64,000 nucleotides of DNA from JAIROC01 sp031553535 (GTDB lineage Bacteria > Bacteroidota > Bacteroidia > Bacteroidales > WCHB1-69), in the NCBI GenBank assembly GCA_031553535.1, contig JAVBLM010000008.1:1-64000 (forward strand), given 5' to 3'. The notes beneath the pieces were generated by a model. The model saw only the letters and a program-made list of their open reading frames with translations. It ran no database searches and was not told the origin of the DNA. Shown here piece by piece: positions 58,001 through 64,000 of this stretch. The stretch's first letter is position 1. Each line of letters starts with the position of its first letter. The translations under genes were made by a program, and so were the position numbers.

Positions 58001-59137
58001 TATATAGGAACATCCAAAATAGACAATGCAACAGATTCTTTCTATTTCGCAACCACACCGGGAGAATACCGGTGTTATTTGATAGATGGTATATGTCGCG
58101 GGTTTACTACTAATTCAATCGACGTTCAACGAACATATGATACTATAACTAAGCCTGATTTATTAACCATTCCCAAAGGAACAAAAATATGTAGTGCAGG
58201 GGGTAGTGTATATTTATATATAAACAACTCACGTCAATATACTAATCCACGTTACGATTGGTATAAAGACAACCAGCTAATACAAAGCGACACAATATCT
58301 TTCTATTCTGCTACAGAAGAAGGAACTTATTTTGTACATGTTGCAGATGGCAATTGTTCGGGAATTTCAATTAGTTATACTATTGAAACAAGTACTATTG
58401 GCAAACCCGATTTCTCTTTTCTAACTCCTGAAGCAGTTTGTAGCTCTACGCCAATAGACTTAGCCTCTCTAATATTAGAATATGGGGATACAACGGATTT
58501 AGTCTTAACGTATCACACTTTTGATTATACGATCCTGACAAATACAATATTATCAGACGTACAGGATACTATTTACCATATTATAGGCACCAATGCTGAT
58601 TTCTGTTCCGATACATCCTCTGTAAGGGTAACTATTTTGTCTCTACCGGTTATTGATAACTTGGGTAACGATAGTATTTGTGTTGGAACAACTACACAAT
58701 TATATCCAGCATCAGGAGGTGTTTGGAGCAGCAATAATCCCTCCATTGCCTCCGTAGATACGGATGGAATAGTCACAGGAAAAGCCGAGGGGAATGCTAC
58801 CTTTACCTTTACTTCATCAGAAACACAATGTTCCGCCACAACAGATACAATTGTAATAAGCGTTTTCCCTTTGGTTAATAAAATAACAGGAGATATATCT
58901 ATGTGTGTTGGAGAAACAAGGGAGTTTTCATGTAGTACACAGGGTGGCGTATGGCGTCTTTCCAACGAGAATATAATAATCGAAGGAAGTCCAAATGATA
59001 ATCCTGTTAATCTAAAAGGAATAACAGAAGGCACAACTTTCATTTCCTACACTGTCGGTACATACTGTCAAACAACTATTACTTCTCATATAAAAATATT
59101 ACCTCAAAAGTCACCTACTATTATAATCGGATATTAA
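55043..59137 (+). CDS. secreted FG-GAP/VCBS repeat protein with Ig-like domains
   Basis: 1,364 residues. Signal peptide to about residue 32 (LLLLFIMVFITCMPSKMLYA). A cadherin/Ig-like N-domain follows (VDVTKNDTLPCNEYV). From about 165 to 750 are FG-GAP/VCBS repeats with DxDxDG calcium loops: VGDLNGDGKPEIVAMG, LADLDNDGTGEIIIT, VDINGDGIPEVIVY, WDIDGDGIQEIIT, ADIDGDGNLDIIVA, FDNDGAKDLCY. These suggest a beta-propeller like integrin alpha. Then CARDB-like and several Ig-like or PKD-like domains, including a Big_2-type one (NPSIASVDTDGIVTGKAEGN). The protein ends LPQKSPTIIIGY without a T9SS sorting domain. Proteins of this layout commonly carry one, so the gene may be truncated. A repeat-like TAATGAGGCTGTCAAA overlaps the stop. 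Confidence 0.85.
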   Translation: MLYKRNKFISPLLLLFIMVFITCMPSKMLYAQSIIEFSVHNDYAITSPMQKVKVDVTKNDTLPCNEYVISIVNGPTATQGTAEVQGDYIIYTPALNFYNDQVSIEYSAECNGDTKNAFLYINVREYNNPVNIIPYDAECIEEMPSNVPFGIREKFRTSTSTGDCVDLLSSPLVGDLNGDGKPEIVAMGVPHYNNYPTARNTLRYINIFNGQDGTTMYRYDLGQDYAQGTGGGVGEGYHRPPVLLALADLDNDGTGEIIITTPLGEVKALKPIFNGAQITDMSIMWTASVSFKAPLTLSGTFNTPHPYIVDINGDGIPEVIVYNKIYNAKTGDLLMSWQGAASSPTSSSITSSTGLADNSYTSTTSQTNANNIKNVAMTGRRPSSAGYTDRFTAVPAIWDIDGDGIQEIITGNRIYKIQINSLTDHTQNTYTTIEGPVSVSLPENPNMVTHYLNDGFTRIADIDGDGNLDIIVATLVSGALDVKILVYVWDPQSPDTVKAALTYLSDGIHGSFGIPFIGDINGKEDGWDGSAYTKKLPEICILSGAAWINRGSSNDGRSGIKFHPLTDEKLRQGAITYSASNPTAAGWDNNQISNSYRRFNQYANEASLTVLSGHIIALTYDASATNIEDRLMLSWAMEHKDGSDNTGITLFDFDNDGAKDLCYRDERTLRVISPKKGNNGTGSDYITVTEDETTAGTSVMFRTDIYSGTGFEYPAIADVNLDGTANIIVTGGTAYGVGLSAGSVRVYEYQGAKWAPAPQVWNQSLYNPLHINEDLTVPAKPMPLLTNFIDGNGNTIQPYNGAWIQQPIVREGEAYVPVYRLPDAVLVDMRVTVNVVSNNPKNATIRLTIRNDGTASISANSPIAFYMTPIVAGIENAQFICTLSVGKDIFPNTKEIIDYTLPDADYNNQIIWARLIDDGVDFPATNYEDCDISNNAMEGIDCPYLSFEVVSVPSSGNICGQNGVVLLKAYPTDPNFEPNDILTYQWYIGTSKIDNATDSFYFATTPGEYRCYLIDGICRGFTTNSIDVQRTYDTITKPDLLTIPKGTKICSAGGSVYLYINNSRQYTNPRYDWYKDNQLIQSDTISFYSATEEGTYFVHVADGNCSGISISYTIETSTIGKPDFSFLTPEAVCSSTPIDLASLILEYGDTTDLVLTYHTFDYTILTNTILSDVQDTIYHIIGTNADFCSDTSSVRVTILSLPVIDNLGNDSICVGTTTQLYPASGGVWSSNNPSIASVDTDGIVTGKAEGNATFTFTSSETQCSATTDTIVISVFPLVNKITGDISMCVGETREFSCSTQGGVWRLSNENIIIEGSPNDNPVNLKGITEGTTFISYTVGTYCQTTITSHIKILPQKSPTIIIGY

Positions 59138-59221
59138 TGAGGCTGTCAAAGACAGGACATAGCAGGAAGAAAGCAACACACGAAGAAGCAGAAGGCAGAA
59201 AGAAAAAACACTTATATAACG

Positions 59222-59259
59222 AAGAAGCGATTACCCCTTGAAAAGGGTAATCGCTTCTT
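59222..59259. terminator. strong hairpin terminator between convergent genes
   Basis: AAGAAGCGATTACCC (59222-59236) and GGGTAATCGCTTCTT (59245-59259) form a perfect 15-bp stem with an 8-base loop. The stem ends in A/T runs on both sides, so it can end transcription of the FG-GAP gene and of rny. Confidence 0.85.
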
Positions 59260-59372
59260 TGTTCCGTTATTACTTATTTTCTCCGCAATTCAAAATGAGA
59301 CTTAGCCAATTATATAAAAAAATAAGGAGATAATTAATACCTCCTTATTTCATTTTGTGTAATTATAAAATA

Positions 59373-60914
59373 CTATTTAGCATAATTAATTGACCGTGTT
59401 TCCCGAACAACTGTAATTTTAATCTGTCCGGGATAAGTCATTTCATTTTGTATCTTCTTTGATAAATCAAATGACAATTGATTTGTTTGTTCATCATTCA
59501 ATTTTTCTGCCCCTACAATAACTCTCAATTCTCTTCCTGCCTGAATAGCATATGTTTTCACTACTCCGGGATATGAAAGCGCAAGTTCTTCCAAATCTTT
59601 CAAACGTTTCGTATATGCCTCCACCACTTCACGGCGCGCACCGGGACGGGCACCGGAAATAGCATCACAAGCTTGAATGATAGGAGCAATTAAATAAAGC
59701 ATTTCGGCTTCATCATGGTGAGCCGCAATAGCATTTACGATCTCCGGCTTTTCCTTGAATTTGTCTGCCAAAGAAGCACCCAATTCTGCATGTGGAAGAT
59801 CAGGCTCATTATCAGGAACCTTTCCTATATCGTGTAATAAACCGGCACGTTTTGCCAACTTCGCATTCAAACCCAGTTCAGCAGCCATGGTTGCAGATAA
59901 CAATGCCACCTCTTTCGAGTGTTGCAACAAATTCTGCCCATAGGAAGAACGATATTTCATCTTACCCACCAACCGAACCAATTCATGATGCATACCATGT
60001 ATTCCCAGATCGATAGTTGTCCGTTTTCCGATTTCAATTATTTCTTGCTCGATTTGGCGTTTTGTTTTTGTCACCACTTCCTCTATCCTGGCAGGGTGAA
60101 TCCTCCCGTCGGTCACCAATTTACTAAGTGATAACCGGGCTACTTCACGACGAACAGGATCAAAGCTGGACAAAATAATAGCATCTGGGGAATCATCGAT
60201 AATAATATCAACACCTGTCATGGATTCCAATGTACGAATATTCCTTCCTTCCCTGCCAATAATCCTTCCTTTGATTTCTTCATTCTCAATATTGAAAACA
60301 GAAACAGAGTTTTCATGTGTATACTCTACAGCCGTACGTTGAATAGTTTTAATCAATATTTTCTTAGCCTCCACGTTAGCTGCTAATTTCGCTTCATCAA
60401 CAATATCCTTTATCAACAAAACAGCATCTGATTGAGCTTCTTCTTTTAACGATTCAACCAATTCTCTTTTAGCTTCATCCACCGACAAACCTGAAACACT
60501 TTCAAGTTTCATTTGTGTTTGTTTATAAGCCTTATCCAGTTCTACCTGCTTTCTTTCAATAGATTCTAATTGTGTAGTTAAAGTTTGTTGTTGCTGGTTT
60601 AGCTCATTTTGTTTACGTTGTAATGCCTCTTGCTTTTGAGAATGAGACATTTCTTTCTGCTTTAATCGATTTTCCGTAGCCGCTATCGCTTTGTTTTTTT
60701 CTGAAACAACTTTTTCATGTTCACTTTTTAATTGCAAAAATTTCTCTTTTGCTTGTAGGATTCGCTCTTTTTTTATCAATTCTGCTTCTTCGTTAGCTTC
60801 TTTAAGAAGGCGCTCACTCTTTTTACTGATTGATTTCCGTATAATGGTATAGGCTAGCAAAACACCTGCACCTACTCCTATTATTATTGCTATTATTATT
60901 ATTAATATATTCAT
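59373..60914 (-). CDS. rny: ribonuclease Y
   Basis: 513 residues, the usual length. A membrane-anchored endoribonuclease that starts mRNA decay. N-terminal membrane helix (NILIIIIAIIIGVGAGVLLAY), a long coiled coil (about 30-190, rich in Lys, Glu and Gln), a KH domain with GRIIGREGRNIRTLE, and an HD domain with the metal-binding LLHDIGK (His-Asp pair) and HHDEAE. The C-terminus YPGQIKITVVRETRSINYAK is typical. It lies downstream of zapB-like, zapA and 6S RNA on the same strand, a common Bacteroidetes order. All catalytic motifs are intact. Confidence 0.97.
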   Translation of the reverse strand: MNILIIIIAIIIGVGAGVLLAYTIIRKSISKKSERLLKEANEEAELIKKERILQAKEKFLQLKSEHEKVVSEKNKAIAATENRLKQKEMSHSQKQEALQRKQNELNQQQQTLTTQLESIERKQVELDKAYKQTQMKLESVSGLSVDEAKRELVESLKEEAQSDAVLLIKDIVDEAKLAANVEAKKILIKTIQRTAVEYTHENSVSVFNIENEEIKGRIIGREGRNIRTLESMTGVDIIIDDSPDAIILSSFDPVRREVARLSLSKLVTDGRIHPARIEEVVTKTKRQIEQEIIEIGKRTTIDLGIHGMHHELVRLVGKMKYRSSYGQNLLQHSKEVALLSATMAAELGLNAKLAKRAGLLHDIGKVPDNEPDLPHAELGASLADKFKEKPEIVNAIAAHHDEAEMLYLIAPIIQACDAISGARPGARREVVEAYTKRLKDLEELALSYPGVVKTYAIQAGRELRVIVGAEKLNDEQTNQLSFDLSKKIQNEMTYPGQIKITVVRETRSINYAK

Positions 60915-60958
60915 TATTTATTATTTAATTACTATTTTTCAACATGCCAAAATAAAAA

Positions 60959-61141
60959 ATCCCGCCAAGCCAATTGGGTCTACTTAAACTCCTATTTACG
61001 TAGGTTTATAGACGCCGCAACTAGTCAAGGTTTCGGTGGGCATAGCCTCTTTGTAGATCCGACCTCCTTTTCTAATCACGAGACGCCTACTCTAGTTTGT
61101 TACTGTTGAGTTTAACAAACGATATTGGTCTTGTGCGGGAT
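60959..61141 (-). ncRNA. ssrS: 6S RNA
   Basis: 183 nt on the minus strand. The ends form a long closing stem: ATCCCGC with GCGGGAT, continued by CAAGACCAAT with ATTGGCTTG (one bulge). The interior is a long imperfect rod with a central open region, the shape by which 6S RNA mimics an open promoter and binds RNA polymerase. It lies right after zapA, as ssrS does in enterobacteria. No open frame covers it. It is assigned by structure and synteny; a covariance search would confirm. Confidence 0.85.
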
Positions 61142-61166
61142 TAAATCTATATAAAGAACGTCACAT

Positions 61167-61484
61167 TTATTGATTTGGTTCATCCAGAACCAAATTAACA
61201 ATTTCTTGTATTTTTCGTAAATTATTTTTTAAATCTGTATCTACAAATTTTTGTTTTTCTGTTAGATGTACCTCATTCAAAGCAAAATTGATGACAGCAT
61301 ATCCTAATTGTACGAATCTATCTGTTATATTATTTTTTTCAGCCAGGTTCCGTGTATATTCCTGTATTCTTTTCTCTGCTTTATGATACATTTCTTCCTG
61401 GCTTGGTAATATTGATAACTTAAATGGCTGCTGAGCCACATACAACGTAATGGATTTTCTTTCTTCAGCCATATATTTATTCAT
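61167..61484 (-). CDS. zapA: cell division protein ZapA
   Basis: 105 residues. ZapA cross-links FtsZ filaments in the division ring. The N-terminal ITLYVAQQPFKLSI strand pair, AEKRIQEYTRN helix and a C-terminal coiled coil (ALNEVHLTEKQKFVDTDLKN) fit the family. Two starts are possible: ATG at 61484 overlaps the upstream gene by 8 bases, while ATG at 61472 starts 4 bases after it. Both fit translational coupling. 6S RNA follows. Confidence 0.9.
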   Translation of the reverse strand: MNKYMAEERKSITLYVAQQPFKLSILPSQEEMYHKAEKRIQEYTRNLAEKNNITDRFVQLGYAVINFALNEVHLTEKQKFVDTDLKNNLRKIQEIVNLVLDEPNQ

Positions 61485-61764
61485 TTAACAATCTCATACA
61501 CATGTCTATTTCCCGCACCAATTCATTAATCTTCAATTTGACATCTGTATATTTCTCATCATCATTTATTTTTTCTCCAAGTTTGTATTTGACGAGTTGT
61601 TCAGATTGCGTTTTAATTTTTAATTCTAACTTGGTTATTATTTCCTTTAATTCTTTATTTTTTCGTTTTAAAACTACAGACTCCTCCTTCAATTGCCTAT
61701 ACATCTCTGCCAACTGCAACACTTTGTTTTCAACATCAAAACTCAATAATTTCAGTTCTTGCAT
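61477..61764 (-). CDS. small coiled-coil protein upstream of zapA (ZapB-like)
   Basis: 95 residues, nearly all coiled coil (VENKVLQLAEMYRQLKEESV, NKELKEIITKLELKIKTQSE), ending KINELVREIDMCMRLLNE. No signal peptide. Size, composition and place before zapA, with overlapping ends, match the small ZapB-like division proteins found before zapA in Bacteroidetes. It may bridge the Z-ring and ZapA. Sequence similarity to enterobacterial ZapB is only in its coiled-coil character. Confidence 0.7.
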   Translation of the reverse strand: MQELKLLSFDVENKVLQLAEMYRQLKEESVVLKRKNKELKEIITKLELKIKTQSEQLVKYKLGEKINDDEKYTDVKLKINELVREIDMCMRLLNE

Positions 61765-61799
61765 ATTAGCGGTCCTTCTTTAAACAAAATCCAGTTTTA

Positions 61800-61807
61800 C
61801 AAAAATA
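61800..61807 (-). promoter_or_regulatory. -7 promoter element (TATTTTTG) of the zapA operon
   Basis: Plus-strand CAAAAATA reads TATTTTTG on the minus strand, 36 bases before the ATG at 61764. Transcription would cover the ZapB-like gene, zapA and perhaps 6S RNA. Confidence 0.5.
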
Positions 61808-61891
61808 CATCTTTTTTTGATAATAAATCCGGAAACAGGATTAAATAATCTGCATATTCCATATTAATCTAACAGTCAAAAAAATATTTTT

Positions 61892-62440
61892 TTATTGTCG
61901 ATTTAAAAACATTTCTGCAAAATCATATAAAGAGGCACAAACCATATCCGCACCCACGGTTTTTTCCTCATCTGAAATATAAACAGTTTTCATATCAAGA
62001 TTCCTGCCGAATTCAATATCGCTTACGGAGTCTCCCACCATAATCGATTTCTTGAAATCAATTTCAGGATAATCTTTTTTTGCTTGAATAGCCATTCCAG
62101 GATTTGGTTTTCTCATCAAACTATTCTCACTGGCAAGGGACGGGCAATAATATATTCCATTAAATTTCACAGAAAGCTTACTCTCCATATAATCATGAAT
62201 AAGTTGCAATTCGTCTGTTGTCATAATTTTCTTCCCTATTCCCTGCTGGTTTGTGACAACAAAAATATGTCCGAATATTTCTTTAAAAACCGCGATTGCT
62301 TCAGGAACACCCTCTAATACATGAAAAGAAGAAATATACTGTACATATCCACCAATAATCCGCTCATTGATAACGCCATCCCTGTCTAAGAATAACGACC
62401 AGGAAGAATCTACCTCTAAAATAAAATCCGATTGCATCAA
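61892..62440 (-). CDS. HAD-IIIA family phosphatase (GmhB/HisB-like)
   Basis: 182 residues. HAD motif I is LFLDRDGVIN (nucleophile Asp and acid/base Asp), motif II is in VVTNQQGIG, motif III is the Lys of RKPNPGM and motif IV is MVGDSVSDIEFG. The order fits histidinol-phosphatase or D-glycero-D-manno-heptose-1,7-bisphosphate phosphatase. The Cys cluster that binds zinc in GmhB is only partly present (YYCPSLASENSLMRKPNPGM has one Cys), so the substrate is uncertain. It stands alone on the minus strand between the zapA operon and tRNA-Arg. A role in LPS heptose or nucleotide-sugar synthesis is possible. Confidence 0.85.
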   Translation of the reverse strand: MMQSDFILEVDSSWSLFLDRDGVINERIIGGYVQYISSFHVLEGVPEAIAVFKEIFGHIFVVTNQQGIGKKIMTTDELQLIHDYMESKLSVKFNGIYYCPSLASENSLMRKPNPGMAIQAKKDYPEIDFKKSIMVGDSVSDIEFGRNLDMKTVYISDEEKTVGADMVCASLYDFAEMFLNRQ

Positions 62441-62471
62441 TTTCTTATCTATTATAAATTTTATATTAATA

Positions 62472-62502
62472 GAAAAGCATCTTTAAATTAAAGATGCTTT
62501 TC
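62472..62502 (-). terminator. hairpin after tRNA-Arg
   Basis: GAAAAGCATCTTTAA (62472-62486) and TTAAAGATGCTTTTC (62488-62502) are inverted repeats; the loop is a few A/T. On the minus strand it lies 28 bases past the tRNA 3' end and likely ends its transcript. Confidence 0.7.
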
Positions 62503-62529
62503 CCTCACTCCTACAATTAATTGTTTCTG

Positions 62530-62603
62530 TGACCATGGAGGGATTCAAACCCCCGACTTTCAGAACCGGAATCTGACGTTCTATTCAGCTGAACTACATG
62601 GCC
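62530..62603 (-). tRNA. tRNA-Arg (anticodon CCG)
   Basis: 74 nt on the minus strand. Acceptor GGCCATG (62603-62597) pairs with CATGGTC, with one G:U pair, discriminator A. The anticodon arm is CAGA-TTCCGGT-TCTG, giving CCG at the middle, which reads CGG. T-arm GGGGGTTTGAATCCCTCC. CCA is not encoded. Confidence 0.93.
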
Positions 62604-62610
62604 TTTTTCA

Positions 62611-63357
62611 TTAAAAAATAACCCCAAATTGAAATTCTATACAATGGGTATATGCCTTAACCGGTTGACCAGTTATTAAATTTTTATATTTTTCTCTAAA
62701 CATATTATTAAATCCATGATCGTATGCTATCCCAAAAGTTGCTTTTGTATTATCCTGAATGATAAACTCTGCCCCTAATATAATATACAAAGACTCTTTA
62801 AAAATAGCTGTATTCTTATATTGATCAACTTTTTCAAATTTTCCCTCTCTTGTTCCATTCGAAGAATTTGTCACTTCATCATTGGATTTGGAAGAAACGG
62901 CAATCCCATGCTCCAATCCTACCAATCCCCAAAAAACAAACCTGCCGAAATTGGTCGTCTTTAACTTAATAGCCGTAGGGATCGTAACATATACTGTATT
63001 AAATGTTGAATTAACAGAAACTGATCTCAATGTATTGGTTTGATTTGTAGCATCATCGAAATAGGAATAATTATTCGGATATTCTAATCCATAACGAATA
63101 TGCCTGGCATTTATTCCTGTCGAAAAGAAATAATTGGAAGAGGTTTGTACTAAATTTATATCTACATTAATTCCATAAACTCCACCCGCTTTAGCGCCTG
63201 TTGATTTATATCCATTTGTATGAGGAACTGCCCAATCAATGGATGGCCCCGCGAATATTCCTATTTCCACTCTGCGAGGACGATCAACTTGGGCGAACAA
63301 TACATTAGTATAAAAAAGATAGAATATAAAACAAATAGCAATATATTGTTTTTTCAT
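62611..63357 (-). CDS. outer-membrane beta-barrel protein
   Basis: 248 residues. Signal peptide 1-22 (KKQYIAICFIFYLFYTNVLFA). Alternating hydrophobic and polar strands (RRVEIGIFAGPSIDWAV, SSNYFFSTGINARHIRYGLEY, FGRFVFWGLVGLEHGIAV, ESLYIILGAEFIIQDN) and a final strand HCIEFQFGVIF ending in Phe suit the small PorT/OMP_b-brl_2 type barrel. It lies after sprA with tRNA-Arg next. A role linked to T9SS is possible because some small barrels (PorT) assist it, but I cannot see PorT-specific residues. Function unknown. Confidence 0.75.
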   Translation of the reverse strand: MKKQYIAICFIFYLFYTNVLFAQVDRPRRVEIGIFAGPSIDWAVPHTNGYKSTGAKAGGVYGINVDINLVQTSSNYFFSTGINARHIRYGLEYPNNYSYFDDATNQTNTLRSVSVNSTFNTVYVTIPTAIKLKTTNFGRFVFWGLVGLEHGIAVSSKSNDEVTNSSNGTREGKFEKVDQYKNTAIFKESLYIILGAEFIIQDNTKATFGIAYDHGFNNMFREKYKNLITGQPVKAYTHCIEFQFGVIF

Positions 63358-63461
63358 AATGTAATTATTTTAAATCCATTAGCTCTCTTCATCCTGTTTT
63401 TATAATAGAATGCAAATGTACAACTATTTTTCAAGAAAGTTTGTTTTATATAAAAACATTT

Positions 63462-64000
63462 TTATATATCAGACAACATAACTCGAATACTGAATCCGGC
63501 ATTAATTGTTAAATTCTTATATTGATTTGCCAAAGCCGGATCATTTAAAGTATGGTCATAAAAAACTTTGAAGAAAATATTTTTGGTTACTTGATATTCG
63601 GCATTTACAGCAATTGAAAGGATCCGTTGTCCCGCCGAAGCCACATTTTCATCTTCCTGTATTTTACGTAATATCGTCCTGTTATCGCGAATTGAGAAAT
63701 CGGCTCTTAATGTTAGCCCCCCATCTGTTTGACGGCGAACTCCCGCAAAATTAAACGTCATCTTTAGATCTTTAAAACGATAGCCCGCACCAAAAATAAT
63801 TTCATTATTTGCTATTTCAGTTACCTGGAAATTTGCCATACTCAAGGTCACCGTTCTTGATTTTCGATACTCTGCTCTAAATTGTAAACTATTTTTCATA
63901 GTCAGATCCACGCTGATAAGTGGATTCATGGCTTCGGTAATAGCAATCTGTCCAACTTCGATATAAGGGATGAAATTATTCATTGCATCTCTAATCACCT
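63462..64000 (-). CDS. sprA: T9SS outer-membrane translocon SprA (C-terminal part)
   Basis: At least 178 residues, open at the right edge. The C-terminus of SprA, the very large T9SS barrel, is clear: FIPYIEVGQIAITEAMNPLI, NSLQFRAEYRKSRTVTLSMA, ADFSIRDNRTILRKI, SAGQRILSIAVNAEY and a final strand AGFSIRVMLSDI. These are hallmark segments near the end of SprA/Sov. It forms the pore through which cargo with C-terminal sorting domains crosses the outer membrane, so the four cargo proteins with sorting domains in this window should use it. The true start is about 2,000 residues outside the window; the Met at 63998 is internal. Confidence 0.95.
   Translation of the reverse strand, partial: VIRDAMNNFIPYIEVGQIAITEAMNPLISVDLTMKNSLQFRAEYRKSRTVTLSMANFQVTEIANNEIIFGAGYRFKDLKMTFNFAGVRRQTDGGLTLRADFSIRDNRTILRKIQEDENVASAGQRILSIAVNAEYQVTKNIFFKVFYDHTLNDPALANQYKNLTINAGFSIRVMLSDI

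Noticed and set aside
61892..62440. Naming the HAD phosphatase gmhB
   Set aside because: The zinc-binding Cys cluster is incomplete and no heptose genes are nearby, so only the HAD-IIIA class is supported.
62611..63357. Naming the small barrel porT
   Set aside because: Size and neighbour (sprA) fit, but no PorT-specific sequence could be seen.

Overview
The window reads as chromosome from a type IX secretion (T9SS)-positive member of the Bacteroidota, most likely order Bacteroidales. It is AT-rich. Promoters carry the Bacteroidetes -7 element TAnnTTTG and genes lack Shine-Dalgarno sequences. Very large secreted proteins end in T9SS type A sorting domains, and the last gene at the right edge is the C-terminus of the T9SS outer-membrane translocon SprA. 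I cannot name a genus.

Layout. 1-950: a possible gene tail and a 42-bp palindromic repeat array. 953-10578: a membrane TPR/LuxR-type regulator followed by a 2,583-residue T9SS cargo protein (giant A). 11125-16277: a methionine operon with a SAM (S-box) riboswitch, a small Met/Cys-rich ORF, a truncated homocysteine-biosynthesis (DUF39) gene, metH and metF. 16279-18442: decayed sequence with a relic of a sorting-domain gene, then a small HTH/coiled-coil gene on the minus strand. 18443-32678: giant B, 4,728 residues, with six tandem beta-helix modules of about 550 residues. 32750-37015: palindromic repeats, a second sorting-domain relic, a second TPR/LuxR regulator and giant D, which looks like an internally deleted 636-residue version. 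37246-38421: ExbB/ExbD operon. 38777-43534 (minus): a 1,585-residue PCMD plus cadherin-like repeat protein with a sorting domain. 43600-45300: repeat-rich intergenic land with a second partial exbD copy, two (AC)30 microsatellites and a second 42-bp palindromic array. 45432-46157: a DUF6261 gene. 46565-54350: giant E, 2,578 residues. 55043-59137: FG-GAP/Ig-like surface protein lacking a sorting domain. 59373-64000 (minus): core genes rny, 6S RNA, zapA, a zapB-like gene, a HAD phosphatase, tRNA-Arg(CCG), an outer-membrane beta-barrel and sprA.

How it fits together. Four paralogous cargo proteins (A, B, D, E) share domain order, C-terminal sequence and even the 3' flank with its terminator. Two of them sit behind near-identical TPR/LuxR regulators with matching promoters, and those two also share an upstream sequence box that may be the regulator's site. 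Relics of the same 3' end lie at 16441 and 33003. The picture is a family growing and shrinking by duplication, module expansion and deletion. Its products would leave the cell through the T9SS, whose translocon gene ends the window. Housekeeping blocks (methionine, rny-zapA) flank this accessory region.

Most unusual signals: the two homologous 42-bp arrays, one just upstream of DUF6261; the shared operator-like box; the six-fold module expansion; the paired (AC)30 tracts; and the DUF39 stub kept under a SAM riboswitch.
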